A stretch of DNA of 64,000 nucleotides, from positions 252,292 to 316,291 of the forward strand of contig NZ_LR701479.1 in NCBI RefSeq assembly GCF_902498745.1, read 5' to 3'. Source of the stretch: Erythrobacter sp. EC-HK427 (GTDB lineage Bacteria > Pseudomonadota > Alphaproteobacteria > Sphingomonadales > Sphingomonadaceae). A program made the translations under genes and the position numbers. Below are positions 42,942 through 51,731 of this stretch, one piece after another. The notes under the pieces were generated by a model that saw nothing but the letters and a program-made list of their open reading frames with translations, was not told where the DNA came from and searched no databases. The stretch's first letter is position 1, and each line of letters starts with the position of its first letter.

Positions 42942-43649
42942 TTGACTGACGAACTCGTCCACCGCGAGCATCCCTCGCCCAATTTCAACGAGCGGAAATT
43001 GCCCGTCTCGATGGTGGTGCTCCACTATACCGAAATGAAACCGGTGGAGAGCGCGCTGGAACGGATGTGCGATCCGGAAGCGCAGGTGAGCGCGCATTAC
43101 TGCATCACCGAGGATGGCGAGGTGATCCGGCTGGTCGATGAAGACAAGCGCGCCTGGCACGCGGGGGCGAGTTATTGGCGGGGGAACCGCGATGTCAATT
43201 CGGCGAGCATCGGGATCGAGCTTGACCATCCCGGCCACGCGCTCGGCTACCGGCCCTTTGCCGAAGCGCAGATCGACGCGCTGGTGCCACTGCTCCACCG
43301 GATCGTGAAGCAATATGACGTGCCGCGCGCCAATGTGGTTGCGCATTCGGATGTCGCGCCCGCGCGCAAGGTCGATCCGGGCGAGCTGTTTCCTTGGGAT
43401 CGCTTGGCCGGATGCGGCCTGTGCCTCGCCCGCCCGGAGAAGCTCGAACAAGGCGACGTGTTCGGCAATGATGCGAGCTTCTATCTCGCGCTGGAACGCT
43501 TCGGCTACGAGATTACCGACGGGCGCAAGGCGGTCGAGGCGTTCCAGCGCCGCTGGCGGCCCGAGCGGATCGACGGCGTGATCGACGGGCAAGTGCGCGC
43601 GATCCTGTTCCAATTGCTGCTCGATCGGGATCGGGGACTGGCGCGCTAG
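42942..43649 (+). CDS. N-acetylmuramoyl-L-alanine amidase, AmiD-like
   Basis: Amidase_2 domain enzyme cleaving the bond between MurNAc and the peptide stem in cell-wall turnover. The 235-residue protein starts at TTG 42942, 6 bp after chpT. Zinc ligands fit His28 in VVLHYTEM, His139 in NVVAHSDVAP and the Asp of KVDPGELFPW. A C-terminal peptidoglycan-binding-like helical domain (about 180-230, AVEAFQRRWRPERIDG) follows. No signal peptide is visible, so it may act in the cytoplasm on recycled muropeptides. Confidence 0.9.
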   Translation: MTDELVHREHPSPNFNERKLPVSMVVLHYTEMKPVESALERMCDPEAQVSAHYCITEDGEVIRLVDEDKRAWHAGASYWRGNRDVNSASIGIELDHPGHALGYRPFAEAQIDALVPLLHRIVKQYDVPRANVVAHSDVAPARKVDPGELFPWDRLAGCGLCLARPEKLEQGDVFGNDASFYLALERFGYEITDGRKAVEAFQRRWRPERIDGVIDGQVRAILFQLLLDRDRGLAR

Positions 43650-43738
43650 CATCGCCGGGATTTGATCTGGCGCAATGCAGGCCGGTGCGCGGCGCGGCAA
43701 AGGCCCGCAATGGCAATGATAAACAAGGAATCCGATCA

Positions 43739-44104
43739 ATGACTGCATCGCACTTCAAGGACTGGCCGGGAATGGCCACCGCTCTCCTCCCCGCGATCAA
43801 GACCCTGCACAAAGGCCAGCCCGATGTGATGAAGGCTTTCCGCGAAATGGGTGCGGCCGTGCATGGCGGCGGCGCGCTGGATGCCAAGACCAAGGAACTG
43901 CTCGCGGTGGCCATCTCGGTGGCGGTGCGCTGCGATCCGTGCATCACCTACCATGTCGAAGGCGCGCGCAAGCACGGCGCAACGCGCGAGGAAATCGCCG
44001 AAACGCTGGGGCTTGCGATCTATATGGGCGCAGGGCCAAGCGCGATGTATGCTGCACAAGCGCTTGAAGCCTATGACCAATATGCCGAGGCCGCGGCGGG
44101 CTAA
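43739..44104 (+). CDS. Carboxymuconolactone decarboxylase/AhpD-like protein
   Basis: A 121-residue AhpD-fold protein from ATG 43739 ([12 protein letters not shown]). The redox motif CDPC (Cys65, Cys68) and His72 in [15 protein letters not shown] match alkylhydroperoxidase AhpD core proteins rather than true decarboxylases, so peroxide or thiol chemistry is likely. The C-terminus has the [15 protein letters not shown] block. It stands alone between the amidase and aqpZ. Confidence 0.88.
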   Translation: MTASHFKDWPGMATALLPAIKTLHKGQPDVMKAFREMGAAVHGGGALDAKTKELLAVAISVAVRCDPCITYHVEGARKHGATREEIAETLGLAIYMGAGPSAMYAAQALEAYDQYAEAAAG

Positions 44105-44187
44105 GCTCGGCACGGAAAAGATTTTACACCGCCTTTGCCCGGTTTCGCGGTAGCATTGCCCTGCCTTCAATCAGGGGAGAGGTAATA

Positions 44188-44907
44188 ATGATACGCAAAT
44201 TGGGCGCCGAGTTTTTCGGCACATTCTGGCTGGTGTTCGGCGGCTGCGGTTCAGCAGTGCTGGCGGCGGCGTTTCCGGAACTCGGCATCGGCTTTGCCGG
44301 GGTGTCGCTGGCTTTCGGTCTGACCGTGCTGACCATGGCCTATGCCGTGGGCGGGATTTCGGGCGGACATTTCAATCCGGCGGTGTCGTTCGGCCTCGCG
44401 GTTGGCGGTCGCTTTTCCTGGGGTGAGCTCCCCGGCTATTGGGTGGCGCAATTGCTCGGCGCGTTCTGCGCAGCGGGAACCCTGTTCCTGATCGCCTCGG
44501 GTCAGGACGGCTGGAGCGCGGGCGGTTTCGCCTCCAACGGATTTGGCGAGCTGTCGCCCGGCGGCTTTTCAATGCAAGCCGTTTTGATCGCCGAAGTGGT
44601 GCTGACAGCATTCTTCCTGATCATCATTCTGGGCGCAACGTCCCCCAAGGCTCCCGCGGGATTTGCGCCGATTGCCATCGGGCTGGGCCTTACGCTGATC
44701 CATCTGATCTCGATTCCGGTCAGCAACACCTCGGTCAATCCGGCGCGCTCAACGGGCGTCGCTTTCTACGCCGAGACCGCTGCCTTGCCGCAGCTCTGGC
44801 TGTTCTGGGTCGCCCCGCTGGTCGGCGCGGCGCTAGGCGCGCTGATCTGGAAACTTGTTCTGTCGCCCGACGAGACGCTCGACCAGATCGGCGGCAAAGG
44901 CGAGTAA
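44188..44907 (+). CDS. aqpZ: Aquaporin Z
   Basis: Water channel of the MIP family, 239 residues with six helices and two half-helices. The first NPA motif is in [12 protein letters not shown] (Asn63) and the second in [13 protein letters not shown]. Residues around the selectivity filter fit a water-specific channel (His and Arg present). ATG 44188 is preceded by GGGGAGAGG. It is a single gene ahead of rnpB. Confidence 0.95.
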   Translation: MIRKLGAEFFGTFWLVFGGCGSAVLAAAFPELGIGFAGVSLAFGLTVLTMAYAVGGISGGHFNPAVSFGLAVGGRFSWGELPGYWVAQLLGAFCAAGTLFLIASGQDGWSAGGFASNGFGELSPGGFSMQAVLIAEVVLTAFFLIIILGATSPKAPAGFAPIAIGLGLTLIHLISIPVSNTSVNPARSTGVAFYAETAALPQLWLFWVAPLVGAALGALIWKLVLSPDETLDQIGGKGE

Positions 44908-44966
44908 TCGCTTATGGTTCGGGCGGCGGCTTTCCTTACGCCGTCGCCCGGCCTATATGCTGGCCT

Positions 44967-45398
44967 GTGCCGGGGAGCCGGGCAGCCGCGTCCCTCTTTA
45001 TGGGGGCCGAGGAAAGTCCGGGCTCCACGAAACAAGGGTGGCGGGTAACGCCCGCCGACTCCGGACGTGTTCCGGGGTTAGGGAAAGTGCCACAGAGAGT
45101 ATACCGCCGATGGCCCGCGCTCCTTCTGGAGATTGGGGGCACAGGCAAGGGTGAAAGGGTGCGGTAAAAGCGCACCGGGGTTCTGGTAACAGCGCCCGCA
45201 TGGCAAACCCCACCCGGAGCAAGACCGCATAGGGGTCTCGCGCCTTACGGGCAGGAGTGTTTCGCTCCCATGAGACCCGGGTTGGTTGCTGGAGCATTGG
45301 AGCAATCCAATGCCTAGATGAATGGCTGCCCCTGCCGATACGGTCCCTTTTGGGATACCGTCGGCAGGACAGAACCCGGCTTACAGGCTCCCCGGCAC
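44967..45398 (+). ncRNA. rnpB: RNase P RNA, bacterial type A
   Basis: Catalytic RNA of RNase P, which matures tRNA 5' ends. The 5' GTGCCGGGGAGCC pairs with 3' GGCTCCCCGGCAC to close helix P1. The conserved GAGGAAAGTCCGGGCTCCA lies at 45008-45026, and the 3' signature GACAGAACCCGGCTTACAGG near 45368. Length of about 432 nt suits a proteobacterial type A RNA. Open frames overlapping it are artefacts. Confidence 0.95.
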
Positions 45399-45448
45399 TT
45401 TGGACTTTCCTACAGCAACGAAAGGCAAGCAATGCTTCGCCGGTGCCA

Positions 45449-46264
45449 TCACCCGCCCATTGCTGCGCCCTTGATCTTTATCGCGCCCGCTTTTGTCTCC
45501 TCCGCAGCGAGATAGCGGCGGGTGCTGCCTTCCAGCACCAGCGCGGTCAGCCGACCCGTGGCATAGGCACCGGTGTCAACGCCAATACGGTTGCCCGTAT
45601 CCACCACCTCGTCGGTGATCGTGTGCCCATGAACCACCACCGCGCCATGCGATTTCTTGTGGCTGAGAAAGGGTTCGCGAATCCAGCGCAAGGTGCGCGC
45701 CTTTTGCGCGCTGAGCGGAACGCCCGGCTCGATCCCCGCATGGACGAAGACGAAATCGCCGATGCGGATCATGTCTTCGAATTTGGCCATAAACTTGCGA
45801 TGCTTGCCCGGCACCACATCCTGCATCAGCGCCTGCAATTCGCCAACGCCGAGCTTGCTGAAAGTCTTACGATCCACGCCATAACTCATCAGCGTCTCGC
45901 GCCCTCCGTGGCGCAGGAAGTGTTTGAGCATTTCCTTGTCGTCAAAGCTCTTGAGGAACATCTCCTCATGATTGCCGCACAGCACGCGCACATTGCGGGT
46001 TTTCGCCCAGCGTTTGGCAAGGTCGATCACGCCCGCGCTGTCCGGCCCGCGGTCGACCAGATCGCCAAGCAGGATCACCTGGCATTCCACGCCATTGGCC
46101 GCAGCCACCAAGATTTCTTCCTCGATCGCGGCCACCAGCTGCGCGAACAAATCCGCACGCCCGTGAATATCGCCCACCGCATAGACACGCTGGCCCTTGG
46201 GAATTCGCGGAAGATCCTTCTTCTTTTTGGAGAAGGTGAACATGGTGTCGAAATACTTGATCAT
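45449..46264 (-). CDS. Calcineurin-like metallophosphoesterase, PPP-type
   Basis: Predicted cytoplasmic phosphoesterase of 271 residues. The metal-binding motifs GDIHGRADL, GDLVDRGPDS and GNHEEM occur in order, with later His residues in VHAGIEPG and VVHGHTI. This is the pattern of bacterial PPP-type Ser/Thr protein phosphatases such as PrpA/PphA, though the substrate is unproven. ATG 46243 (MFTFSKKKK) is an alternative start giving a more family-like N-terminus; no good ribosome-binding site favours either. It converges on rnpB. Confidence 0.88.
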   Translation of the reverse strand: MIKYFDTMFTFSKKKKDLPRIPKGQRVYAVGDIHGRADLFAQLVAAIEEEILVAAANGVECQVILLGDLVDRGPDSAGVIDLAKRWAKTRNVRVLCGNHEEMFLKSFDDKEMLKHFLRHGGRETLMSYGVDRKTFSKLGVGELQALMQDVVPGKHRKFMAKFEDMIRIGDFVFVHAGIEPGVPLSAQKARTLRWIREPFLSHKKSHGAVVVHGHTITDEVVDTGNRIGVDTGAYATGRLTALVLEGSTRRYLAAEETKAGAIKIKGAAMGG

Positions 46265-46550
46265 GGGTGCAAAAGACAGGGCAGATAGCGGTTACACACA
46301 GAAGCGCAAAGGCGCGCAGGTGCAAATCCAGCCTGTGGCGCAAAAACCTGTCGCACCGCTGAATGTGGTGCAAAATTCACACACTGATGCGGGCGGTGGA
46401 GAATCTACGCAATAAATCTTGTGCAGTGCAGCACGATTGTGCATGATAGTTTCGCTTTCGCACAAATCGGCACGCAAAAAGATGCCGGACGTGCAGATGC
46501 GCAGGTGGGACGAAGCATAGTTCACCACAGCAATTTGAAGGAAATTGCCC
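46265..46550. other. Intergenic region between the phosphatase and porin genes
   Basis: 286 bp between divergent genes. It is less GC-rich than coding DNA and must hold the promoters of both. An AAGGA Shine-Dalgarno lies about 10 nt before the porin start. I recognise no other element. Confidence 0.6.
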
Positions 46551-47300
46551 ATGCTTACGTCCGTTCGCAGCCTTTCGGCTGTATCTCTTTTTGCCATCGC
46601 CGCTTTGTCGGCCGCTCCTGCCATGGCGCAGGAAGAAGATGAAGGCATCGGTGTCGAGGTTTCGGCCAATGTTGCCCTCGTCAGCGAATACCGCTTCCGC
46701 GGTGTCAACCTGTCGGGCGGCGATCTCGCCATCCAGGGCGGGGTTGATGTCAGCCTGCCTGCCGGTTTCTACATCGGCACCTGGGCCTCTTCGCTCGATG
46801 AAGACACGGTCGGCTTCGGCCATACCGAGCTCGACATTTATGGCGGCTGGGCTGGCGAATTCGGCAATGTGTCGACCGATGTCGGCGTGATCTATTACGC
46901 CTATCCCAACGCGGCTGGCGGTTCGACCGACTATGTCGAATTCTACGGCTCGGTGGGCGTCGGCCTTGGACCGTTCGATGCGACCGTGGGCGTCGCCTAT
47001 GCACCCGACCAGGATTCGCTGGGCGGAACCGACAACTTCTATGTCTATGGCGATCTCGGCCTTGGCGTTCCGGGCACGCCGCTGACCGTCACCGGCCATG
47101 TCGGCTATACCGACGGCTTCCTGACTTTCACCAATGACGGCGAAGCGATCGACTATTCGATCGGCGCTGAAGCCGCGATCCCCGGCACGCCGGTCTCGAT
47201 CGGTGCGGCGTTTGTGGGCGTGGAAGGCGATGTGCTGGTCGATCCGAACGGCACTTTCACCGACGATTCGGTGGTGCTGACGCTCTCCGCCAGCTTCTGA
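46551..47300 (+). CDS. TorF family putative porin
   Basis: Outer-membrane beta-barrel protein of 249 residues from ATG 46551 (a TTG two codons earlier is in frame). The signal peptide (LSAVSLFAIAALSAAPAMA) is followed by the TorF/TIGR02001 pattern: EVSANVALVSEYRFRGVNLS near the mature N-terminus, DIYGGWAGEFG and repeated short strands, ending VVLTLSASF with terminal Phe. Members are Gly/Asp-rich channels of unknown substrate. It appears to be transcribed alone, with a weak terminator after it. Confidence 0.9.
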   Translation: MLTSVRSLSAVSLFAIAALSAAPAMAQEEDEGIGVEVSANVALVSEYRFRGVNLSGGDLAIQGGVDVSLPAGFYIGTWASSLDEDTVGFGHTELDIYGGWAGEFGNVSTDVGVIYYAYPNAAGGSTDYVEFYGSVGVGLGPFDATVGVAYAPDQDSLGGTDNFYVYGDLGLGVPGTPLTVTGHVGYTDGFLTFTNDGEAIDYSIGAEAAIPGTPVSIGAAFVGVEGDVLVDPNGTFTDDSVVLTLSASF

Positions 47301-47323
47301 CCTTCGCCAAAGCGAGGAACGGG

Positions 47324-47357
47324 AGGGCCCGCGCCGGAAACGGAGCGGGTCCTTTCG
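47324..47357 (+). terminator. Weak terminator after the porin gene
   Basis: AGGGCCCGC pairs with GCGGGTCCT (one wobble pair) and is followed by TTTCGC. The T run is short, so efficiency is doubtful. Confidence 0.45.
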
Positions 47358-47412
47358 CGTTGCGGCGGCGTGCCTACATGGGTAGGCTCCAAGCAGATGC
47401 AGGAGCCCTCCC

Positions 47413-47850
47413 ATGGTCAAATATCTTCATACGATGATCCGCGTCGCCGATCCGGATGCGACGGTCGAATTCTTCAAGCTGATCGGGCTGGAGGAAGTGC
47501 GCCGGATGGAAAGCGAGAAGGGCCGCTTCACGCTCATTTTCCTCGCTGCACCGGGGCAAGAAGGCGTGGCCGAGGTCGAGCTGACCTATAACTGGCCGCC
47601 TGCCGACGGCAGCGCGCCGGAGCACTACACCGGCGGGCGCAATTTCGGCCACCTCGCTTACCGCGTCGATAATATCTACGACATCTGCCAGCGGCTGATG
47701 GATGCAGGCGTGACGATCAACCGCCCGCCGCGCGACGGGCACATGGCCTTTGTCCGCACACCCGACGGGATCAGCATTGAACTGCTACAGGAGGGCTATC
47801 TCGACCCGCAGGAACCCTGGGCGAGCATGGAGAATACGGGAAGCTGGTAA
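47413..47850 (+). CDS. gloA: Lactoylglutathione lyase (glyoxalase I)
   Basis: Isomerises the methylglyoxal-glutathione hemithioacetal to lactoylglutathione. The 145-residue VOC-fold protein has the four metal ligands expected from E. coli GloA: His6, Glu56 in EVELTYNW, His80 in FGHLAYRVD and Glu123 in SIELLQEG. Nickel-type enzymes have this short form. The start has GGAG upstream. It precedes der by 61 bp, with no obvious functional link. Confidence 0.93.
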   Translation: MVKYLHTMIRVADPDATVEFFKLIGLEEVRRMESEKGRFTLIFLAAPGQEGVAEVELTYNWPPADGSAPEHYTGGRNFGHLAYRVDNIYDICQRLMDAGVTINRPPRDGHMAFVRTPDGISIELLQEGYLDPQEPWASMENTGSW

Positions 47851-47911
47851 GCGGGGTGCGCTGACGATTCGCTTGCCATTCCGCCAACAAACCGCCACCT
47901 GACGCCGCATC

Positions 47912-49426
47912 ATGCCCGCTCGCAAACTCCCCCAGGTCGTCATCATCGGTCGGCCCAATGTCGGCAAATCGACTCTCTTCAACCGCCTGGTTGGCAAGCG
48001 CCTTGCGCTGGTCGACGATCAGCCCGGGGTTACGCGCGACCGGCGGATGGGCAATGCGGGGATTGCCGGGCTGGAATTCGAAGCGGTGGATACCGCCGGG
48101 TGGGAGGATGAGGACGATGCCTCTCTCCCCGGGCGGATGCGCGCGCAAACGCAGGTTTCGCTGAAAGGCGCGGACGCCGCGCTGTTCGTGATCGACAGCC
48201 GCGCAGGCCTCACCCCGCTCGACGAGGAAATCGCCCGCTGGCTGCGGCAGCAGGAAGTGCCCGTAGTGCTGGTCGCCAACAAGGCGGAAGGCAATGCGGG
48301 CCAAAGCGGCATACTGGAATGTTATTCGCTGGGGCTGGGCGAGCCGGTGCCGGTGAGCGCCGAGCACGGCGAAGGCGTGGCCGATCTGTATTCCGCGCTG
48401 GTTCCGCTAATCGCCGACAAGGCCGACCAATTGGAGCTGGAAGCCGAGGCCGAGGCCGCCATCGCTGCCGACCGTGCCGCCGCGCTGGCGGCAGAGCGCG
48501 AGGCGGAAGAGGGTGGCGAGCTGGTCGAGACTGACCCCGCCGCACCGCTTAGCCTCGCCATTGTGGGCCGTCCCAATGCGGGCAAATCGACCCTGATTAA
48601 CCGGCTGCTGGGTGAAGACCGGCTGCTGACCGGGCCGGAAGCGGGCATTACCCGCGATTCCATCGCAGTGGATTGGGAATGGCACGATCCGGCGAGCGGG
48701 GAGACGCGCATCATCAAGCTGATCGACACCGCCGGAATGCGCAAGCGCGCCAAAGTGGTCGACAAGCTGGAGAAGCTCTCGGTGTCCGACGGCCTGCGTG
48801 CAGTGGACTATGCCGAGGTTGTCGTGCTGCTGCTCGATGCGACGCGCGGGCTGGAAGTGCAGGACTTGAAAATCGCCAACAAGGTGCTCGAAGAAGGGCG
48901 CGCGTTGATGATCGCGATTAACAAGTGGGACGTGGCGGGCACCGTGGGCACCGATGATGCGTCCGCGCTGTTCAACGGCATCAAGGAAGCCTTGAACGAA
49001 GGGCTTGCGCAGCTGCGCGGCGTGCCGCTTTTCGCGGTGAGCGCCAAAACCGGCAAGGGCCTCGACACCATGCTCGGTGCTGCCTTCAAGCTGCGCGATG
49101 ACTGGAGCCGCCGCGTGCCGACATCGGCGCTTAACCGCTGGTTCGATGATGCGCTGTCGGCCAACCCGCCGCCTGCGCCTGGGGGTCGCCGGATCAAGCT
49201 GCGCTATATCACGCAGGTCGGCACCCGCCCGCCGCGCTTTGTGATTTTCGGCAGCCGCCTGTTCGATCTGCCGACCAGCTATGAACGGTATCTCTTGAAC
49301 GGCATCCGCAAGCAGCTGGGCTTTGGCGCGGTGCCGGTGCGGCTGACGCTGAAAAGCCCCAAGAACCCCTACGATTCCAATCGTGGCGGTGGCGGCAAAT
49401 TCAGCGGCGGCGAAGGGCGCGACTAA
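47912..49426 (+). CDS. der: Ribosome biogenesis GTPase Der (EngA)
   Basis: Tandem GTPase for 50S subunit assembly. The 504-residue protein has two G domains: GRPNVGKS (residues 13-20) with DTAGWEDED, and a second GRPNAGKS with DTAGMRK and NKWD. In the first domain the NKxD position reads NKAEG, with Glu for Asp. A C-terminal KH-like domain (from about residue 385) is followed by a Gly-rich tail (NRGGGGKFSGGEG). Length is slightly above typical because of an acidic/Ala-rich linker between the G domains. Confidence 0.97.
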   Translation: MPARKLPQVVIIGRPNVGKSTLFNRLVGKRLALVDDQPGVTRDRRMGNAGIAGLEFEAVDTAGWEDEDDASLPGRMRAQTQVSLKGADAALFVIDSRAGLTPLDEEIARWLRQQEVPVVLVANKAEGNAGQSGILECYSLGLGEPVPVSAEHGEGVADLYSALVPLIADKADQLELEAEAEAAIAADRAAALAAEREAEEGGELVETDPAAPLSLAIVGRPNAGKSTLINRLLGEDRLLTGPEAGITRDSIAVDWEWHDPASGETRIIKLIDTAGMRKRAKVVDKLEKLSVSDGLRAVDYAEVVVLLLDATRGLEVQDLKIANKVLEEGRALMIAINKWDVAGTVGTDDASALFNGIKEALNEGLAQLRGVPLFAVSAKTGKGLDTMLGAAFKLRDDWSRRVPTSALNRWFDDALSANPPPAPGGRRIKLRYITQVGTRPPRFVIFGSRLFDLPTSYERYLLNGIRKQLGFGAVPVRLTLKSPKNPYDSNRGGGGKFSGGEGRD

Positions 49427-49449
49427 AGCGCCCTCGCCCCGCAGCGGGC

Positions 49450-49932
49450 CTACTCGTCGCCCGCAGCCTTGCTTTGCAGCTGCACGTAATTTTCGAGCCC
49501 CATCCGCGCGATCATGTCGAACTGGGTTTCGAGGAAATCGACGTGCTCTTCCTCATTGTCGAGGATATGCGCGAACAGATCGCGGCTGATATAGTCGCGC
49601 ACGCTTTCACAATATTCGATGGCATCGCGCAGCAGCGGAATGGCCTTTTCCTCCAGCGCCATGTCGGCCTTCAGGATTTCCTCGACCGTTTCGCCAACCT
49701 GCAATTTGTGGATCGCCTGGAAATTGGGCAGGCCGTTCAGGAACAGCACGCGCGCCGCCAGCTTGTCGGCGTGCTCCATTTCCTCGATCGATTCCTTGCG
49801 CTCGTAAGCAGCGAGTTTGGTCACGCCCCAATCGTCGAGCACGCGGTAATGCAGCCAGTACTGGTTGATCGCGGTCAGCTCGTTCGTCAGCGCGGCGTTC
49901 AAAAATTCGATGACTTTGGGGTCGCCCTTCAT
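49450..49932 (-). CDS. bfr: Bacterioferritin
   Basis: Iron-storage protein forming a 24-mer with haem at subunit interfaces. The 160-residue four-helix protein has Met52 (IEEMEHAD), the haem ligand, plus ferroxidase-type Glu18, Glu51 and His54 and later DNEEEH residues. It follows the bfd gene on the same strand by 155 bp. Convergent with der, 23 bp away. Confidence 0.97.
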   Translation of the reverse strand: MKGDPKVIEFLNAALTNELTAINQYWLHYRVLDDWGVTKLAAYERKESIEEMEHADKLAARVLFLNGLPNFQAIHKLQVGETVEEILKADMALEEKAIPLLRDAIEYCESVRDYISRDLFAHILDNEEEHVDFLETQFDMIARMGLENYVQLQSKAAGDE

Positions 49933-50087
49933 GGGTGTGTCTCCATTGCTAGCTATGACCGCAGACTAACGCTGGAAAGCCGCCGGAAGGCAAGCAAAAG
50001 CGGCATCAAGACGCACCAAAAACCGCAGAAATCCGCGCTAATGCAAATGCGTAGCAGGATACCTCAAATCGCGACCTAACCCGCTCG

Positions 50088-50282
50088 TCAGGCCGCGTGG
50101 GCGGGCTCCAGCAGCGCCTCGCGCTCTTCGCGGATGATGTCTTCCGCCTCTTCCAGGCAGGTGCCGCAATTGGGACGCTTGCCGAGTTTGGCATACACCG
50201 TTTCCGCGCCGCCCGCACGATGCTGCCGCGCGGCCTTGCGCAGTTCGCATTCGGTGATCGCATTGCAGATGCAGGTATACAT
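50088..50282 (-). CDS. bfd: Bacterioferritin-associated ferredoxin
   Basis: Small [2Fe-2S] protein that reduces bacterioferritin to release iron. The 64-residue form from ATG 50282 (MYTCICNAITE) has Cys4, Cys6, Cys39 and Cys42, the BFD-domain ligand set. Length is standard. It is placed ahead of bfr, as in many proteobacteria. A Fur-box-like sequence lies 50-80 bp upstream. Confidence 0.95.
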   Translation of the reverse strand: MYTCICNAITECELRKAARQHRAGGAETVYAKLGKRPNCGTCLEEAEDIIREEREALLEPAHAA

Positions 50283-50332
50283 GGGCGGAGCAGACCTTTC
50301 GTTCTGATACACCCATGGTAGTGCGAGTCGTT

Positions 50333-50364
50333 TGCAATAGCAATACTAATGCGAACTATTCTCA
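50333..50364 (-). promoter_or_regulatory. Possible Fur-type box upstream of bfd
   Basis: On the minus strand TGAGAATAGTTCGCATTAGT and the AT-rich bases after it resemble alphaproteobacterial Fur sites (GAGAATnnTTCGCA-like). bfd is iron-regulated in many bacteria, which makes the placement sensible. The match is by eye. Confidence 0.42.
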
Positions 50365-50386
50365 AAAGAAACTTAGGGCAGATGCC

Positions 50387-51667
50387 TCACCGCTTCCACG
50401 GGAACAGCTTGCCGTAGGTCAGGCAGCGCCACAGCCATTCGAGCGGGCCGTAGCGATACCGCTCCAGCCACGGTTTGGACCACCACAGCATCACCGCCCA
50501 GCCCAGCGCGACGACCAGATAGAGCTCCGCCCGCGAAAGCTCGCCCCAAAGCCCGCCTGCCCATGGGTGGAAGATCAGCATCATCAGCACTGAGGTGCCG
50601 AGGTAATTGGTGAAGGCCGCCCTGCCCGCCGCCGTCAGCCGCTCGGCCAGCCAGCCGCTCGCATTCGCTCCGTAGATCGCAAGAACGGCAGCAAGCCCGA
50701 AAATGACGAGTAATTTGGGGTAATGGGCATAGGCCATGAAGGCGGCGATCGATTCCCAGAAGGTCAGCCCACCGCGCGTCAGTGCCCAGGCCGCAACCAA
50801 TGTCACCAGCGAACCTACGACGATCCCCGTCCACCCCCAGAACAGCTGCTTTCGCCGGTTGAGACCGCCGCTGAAGAACCCTGAGCGATACAGCCCCATC
50901 CCGATCAGGATCAGTGGCACGGTTTCGAACAGCAGCATCATCGCCGAATCGGCGAAGGGGTCGGCAATGTGCTCGCCAACATTGTGCGCCACGAAATCGG
51001 CATAGCTGCCTTGCGTCATAATCGCCGTCTCGACCGCGTCTTCCGCCAGCATCTCGCTTTGCGCCCGATCGAGTTCGCTGCGCATCTCGGCAAATTCGGG
51101 CTGGTCACCAAACTCCGTGTCCGCCACCAGCGAAGGGCTGACATATGCGGCCAGATAGGCGAGCCCGCCAAGGAGATAGCCGAGCAGCCCCGCGACGATC
51201 AGATTGCGCGCCTGCATCCGCAGAAACAGCAGCGCGAGCAGCCCGCCCACCGCATAGGGCATCAGAATATCGCCGCGCCAAATAAACAGGAAATGCGCGT
51301 AACCGAACAGCAAGAGCCAGAAGAGCCGCCGCGCCAGCAGCCAGCGGCCCGAACCGCGCGCCCACGCCTTCTCCACAAACAGCACCAGTCCGACCCCGAA
51401 CAGCAGCGTGAACAGCCCGCGCATCTTGCCGTCGATCAGCACATATTGTGCGATCCACATCCAGTAATCGGGGTCGCCCGCTTCGGACACAAAGCCTTCC
51501 GGCCACATATAGGCCATCATCGGCTGGCCGAAGAAGACGATATTGGCCGCCAGAATGCCGAGCACCGCGATGCCGCGGATCAGGTCAAGATTGGCGAGGC
51601 GATTGCCGCCGGTCACCGGTTCGAGTGTATCGGGCGTATCGCCAAAAACGGCGGCAGCGTTGCTCAT
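50387..51667 (-). CDS. DUF418 domain-containing membrane protein, YeiB-like
   Basis: A 426-residue inner-membrane protein from ATG 51667 (MSNAAAVFGDTPD); the longer frame adds an Arg-rich stretch and is rejected. About ten hydrophobic helices are present. The N-terminal signature LDLIRGIAVLGILAANIVFF and the later LFSLLFG-like TLLFGVGL are the DUF1624/DUF418 acyltransferase-like pattern of YeiB. The C-terminal DUF418 region (GRAAFTNYLGTSVLMMLIF) is intact. A role in modifying a lipid or glycan is possible but unproven. Confidence 0.88.
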   Translation of the reverse strand: MSNAAAVFGDTPDTLEPVTGGNRLANLDLIRGIAVLGILAANIVFFGQPMMAYMWPEGFVSEAGDPDYWMWIAQYVLIDGKMRGLFTLLFGVGLVLFVEKAWARGSGRWLLARRLFWLLLFGYAHFLFIWRGDILMPYAVGGLLALLFLRMQARNLIVAGLLGYLLGGLAYLAAYVSPSLVADTEFGDQPEFAEMRSELDRAQSEMLAEDAVETAIMTQGSYADFVAHNVGEHIADPFADSAMMLLFETVPLILIGMGLYRSGFFSGGLNRRKQLFWGWTGIVVGSLVTLVAAWALTRGGLTFWESIAAFMAYAHYPKLLVIFGLAAVLAIYGANASGWLAERLTAAGRAAFTNYLGTSVLMMLIFHPWAGGLWGELSRAELYLVVALGWAVMLWWSKPWLERYRYGPLEWLWRCLTYGKLFPWKR

Positions 51668-51731
51668 GTCTGATTCCCCAAACGTCCCGCACGCGACCTT
51701 AGCTGACGACGCGTGACAGGGAAGCGGCAAA

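Noticed and set aside
45078-45432. Protein-coding frames overlapping rnpB
   Set aside because: The conserved RNase P RNA core and P1 pairing account for the sequence.
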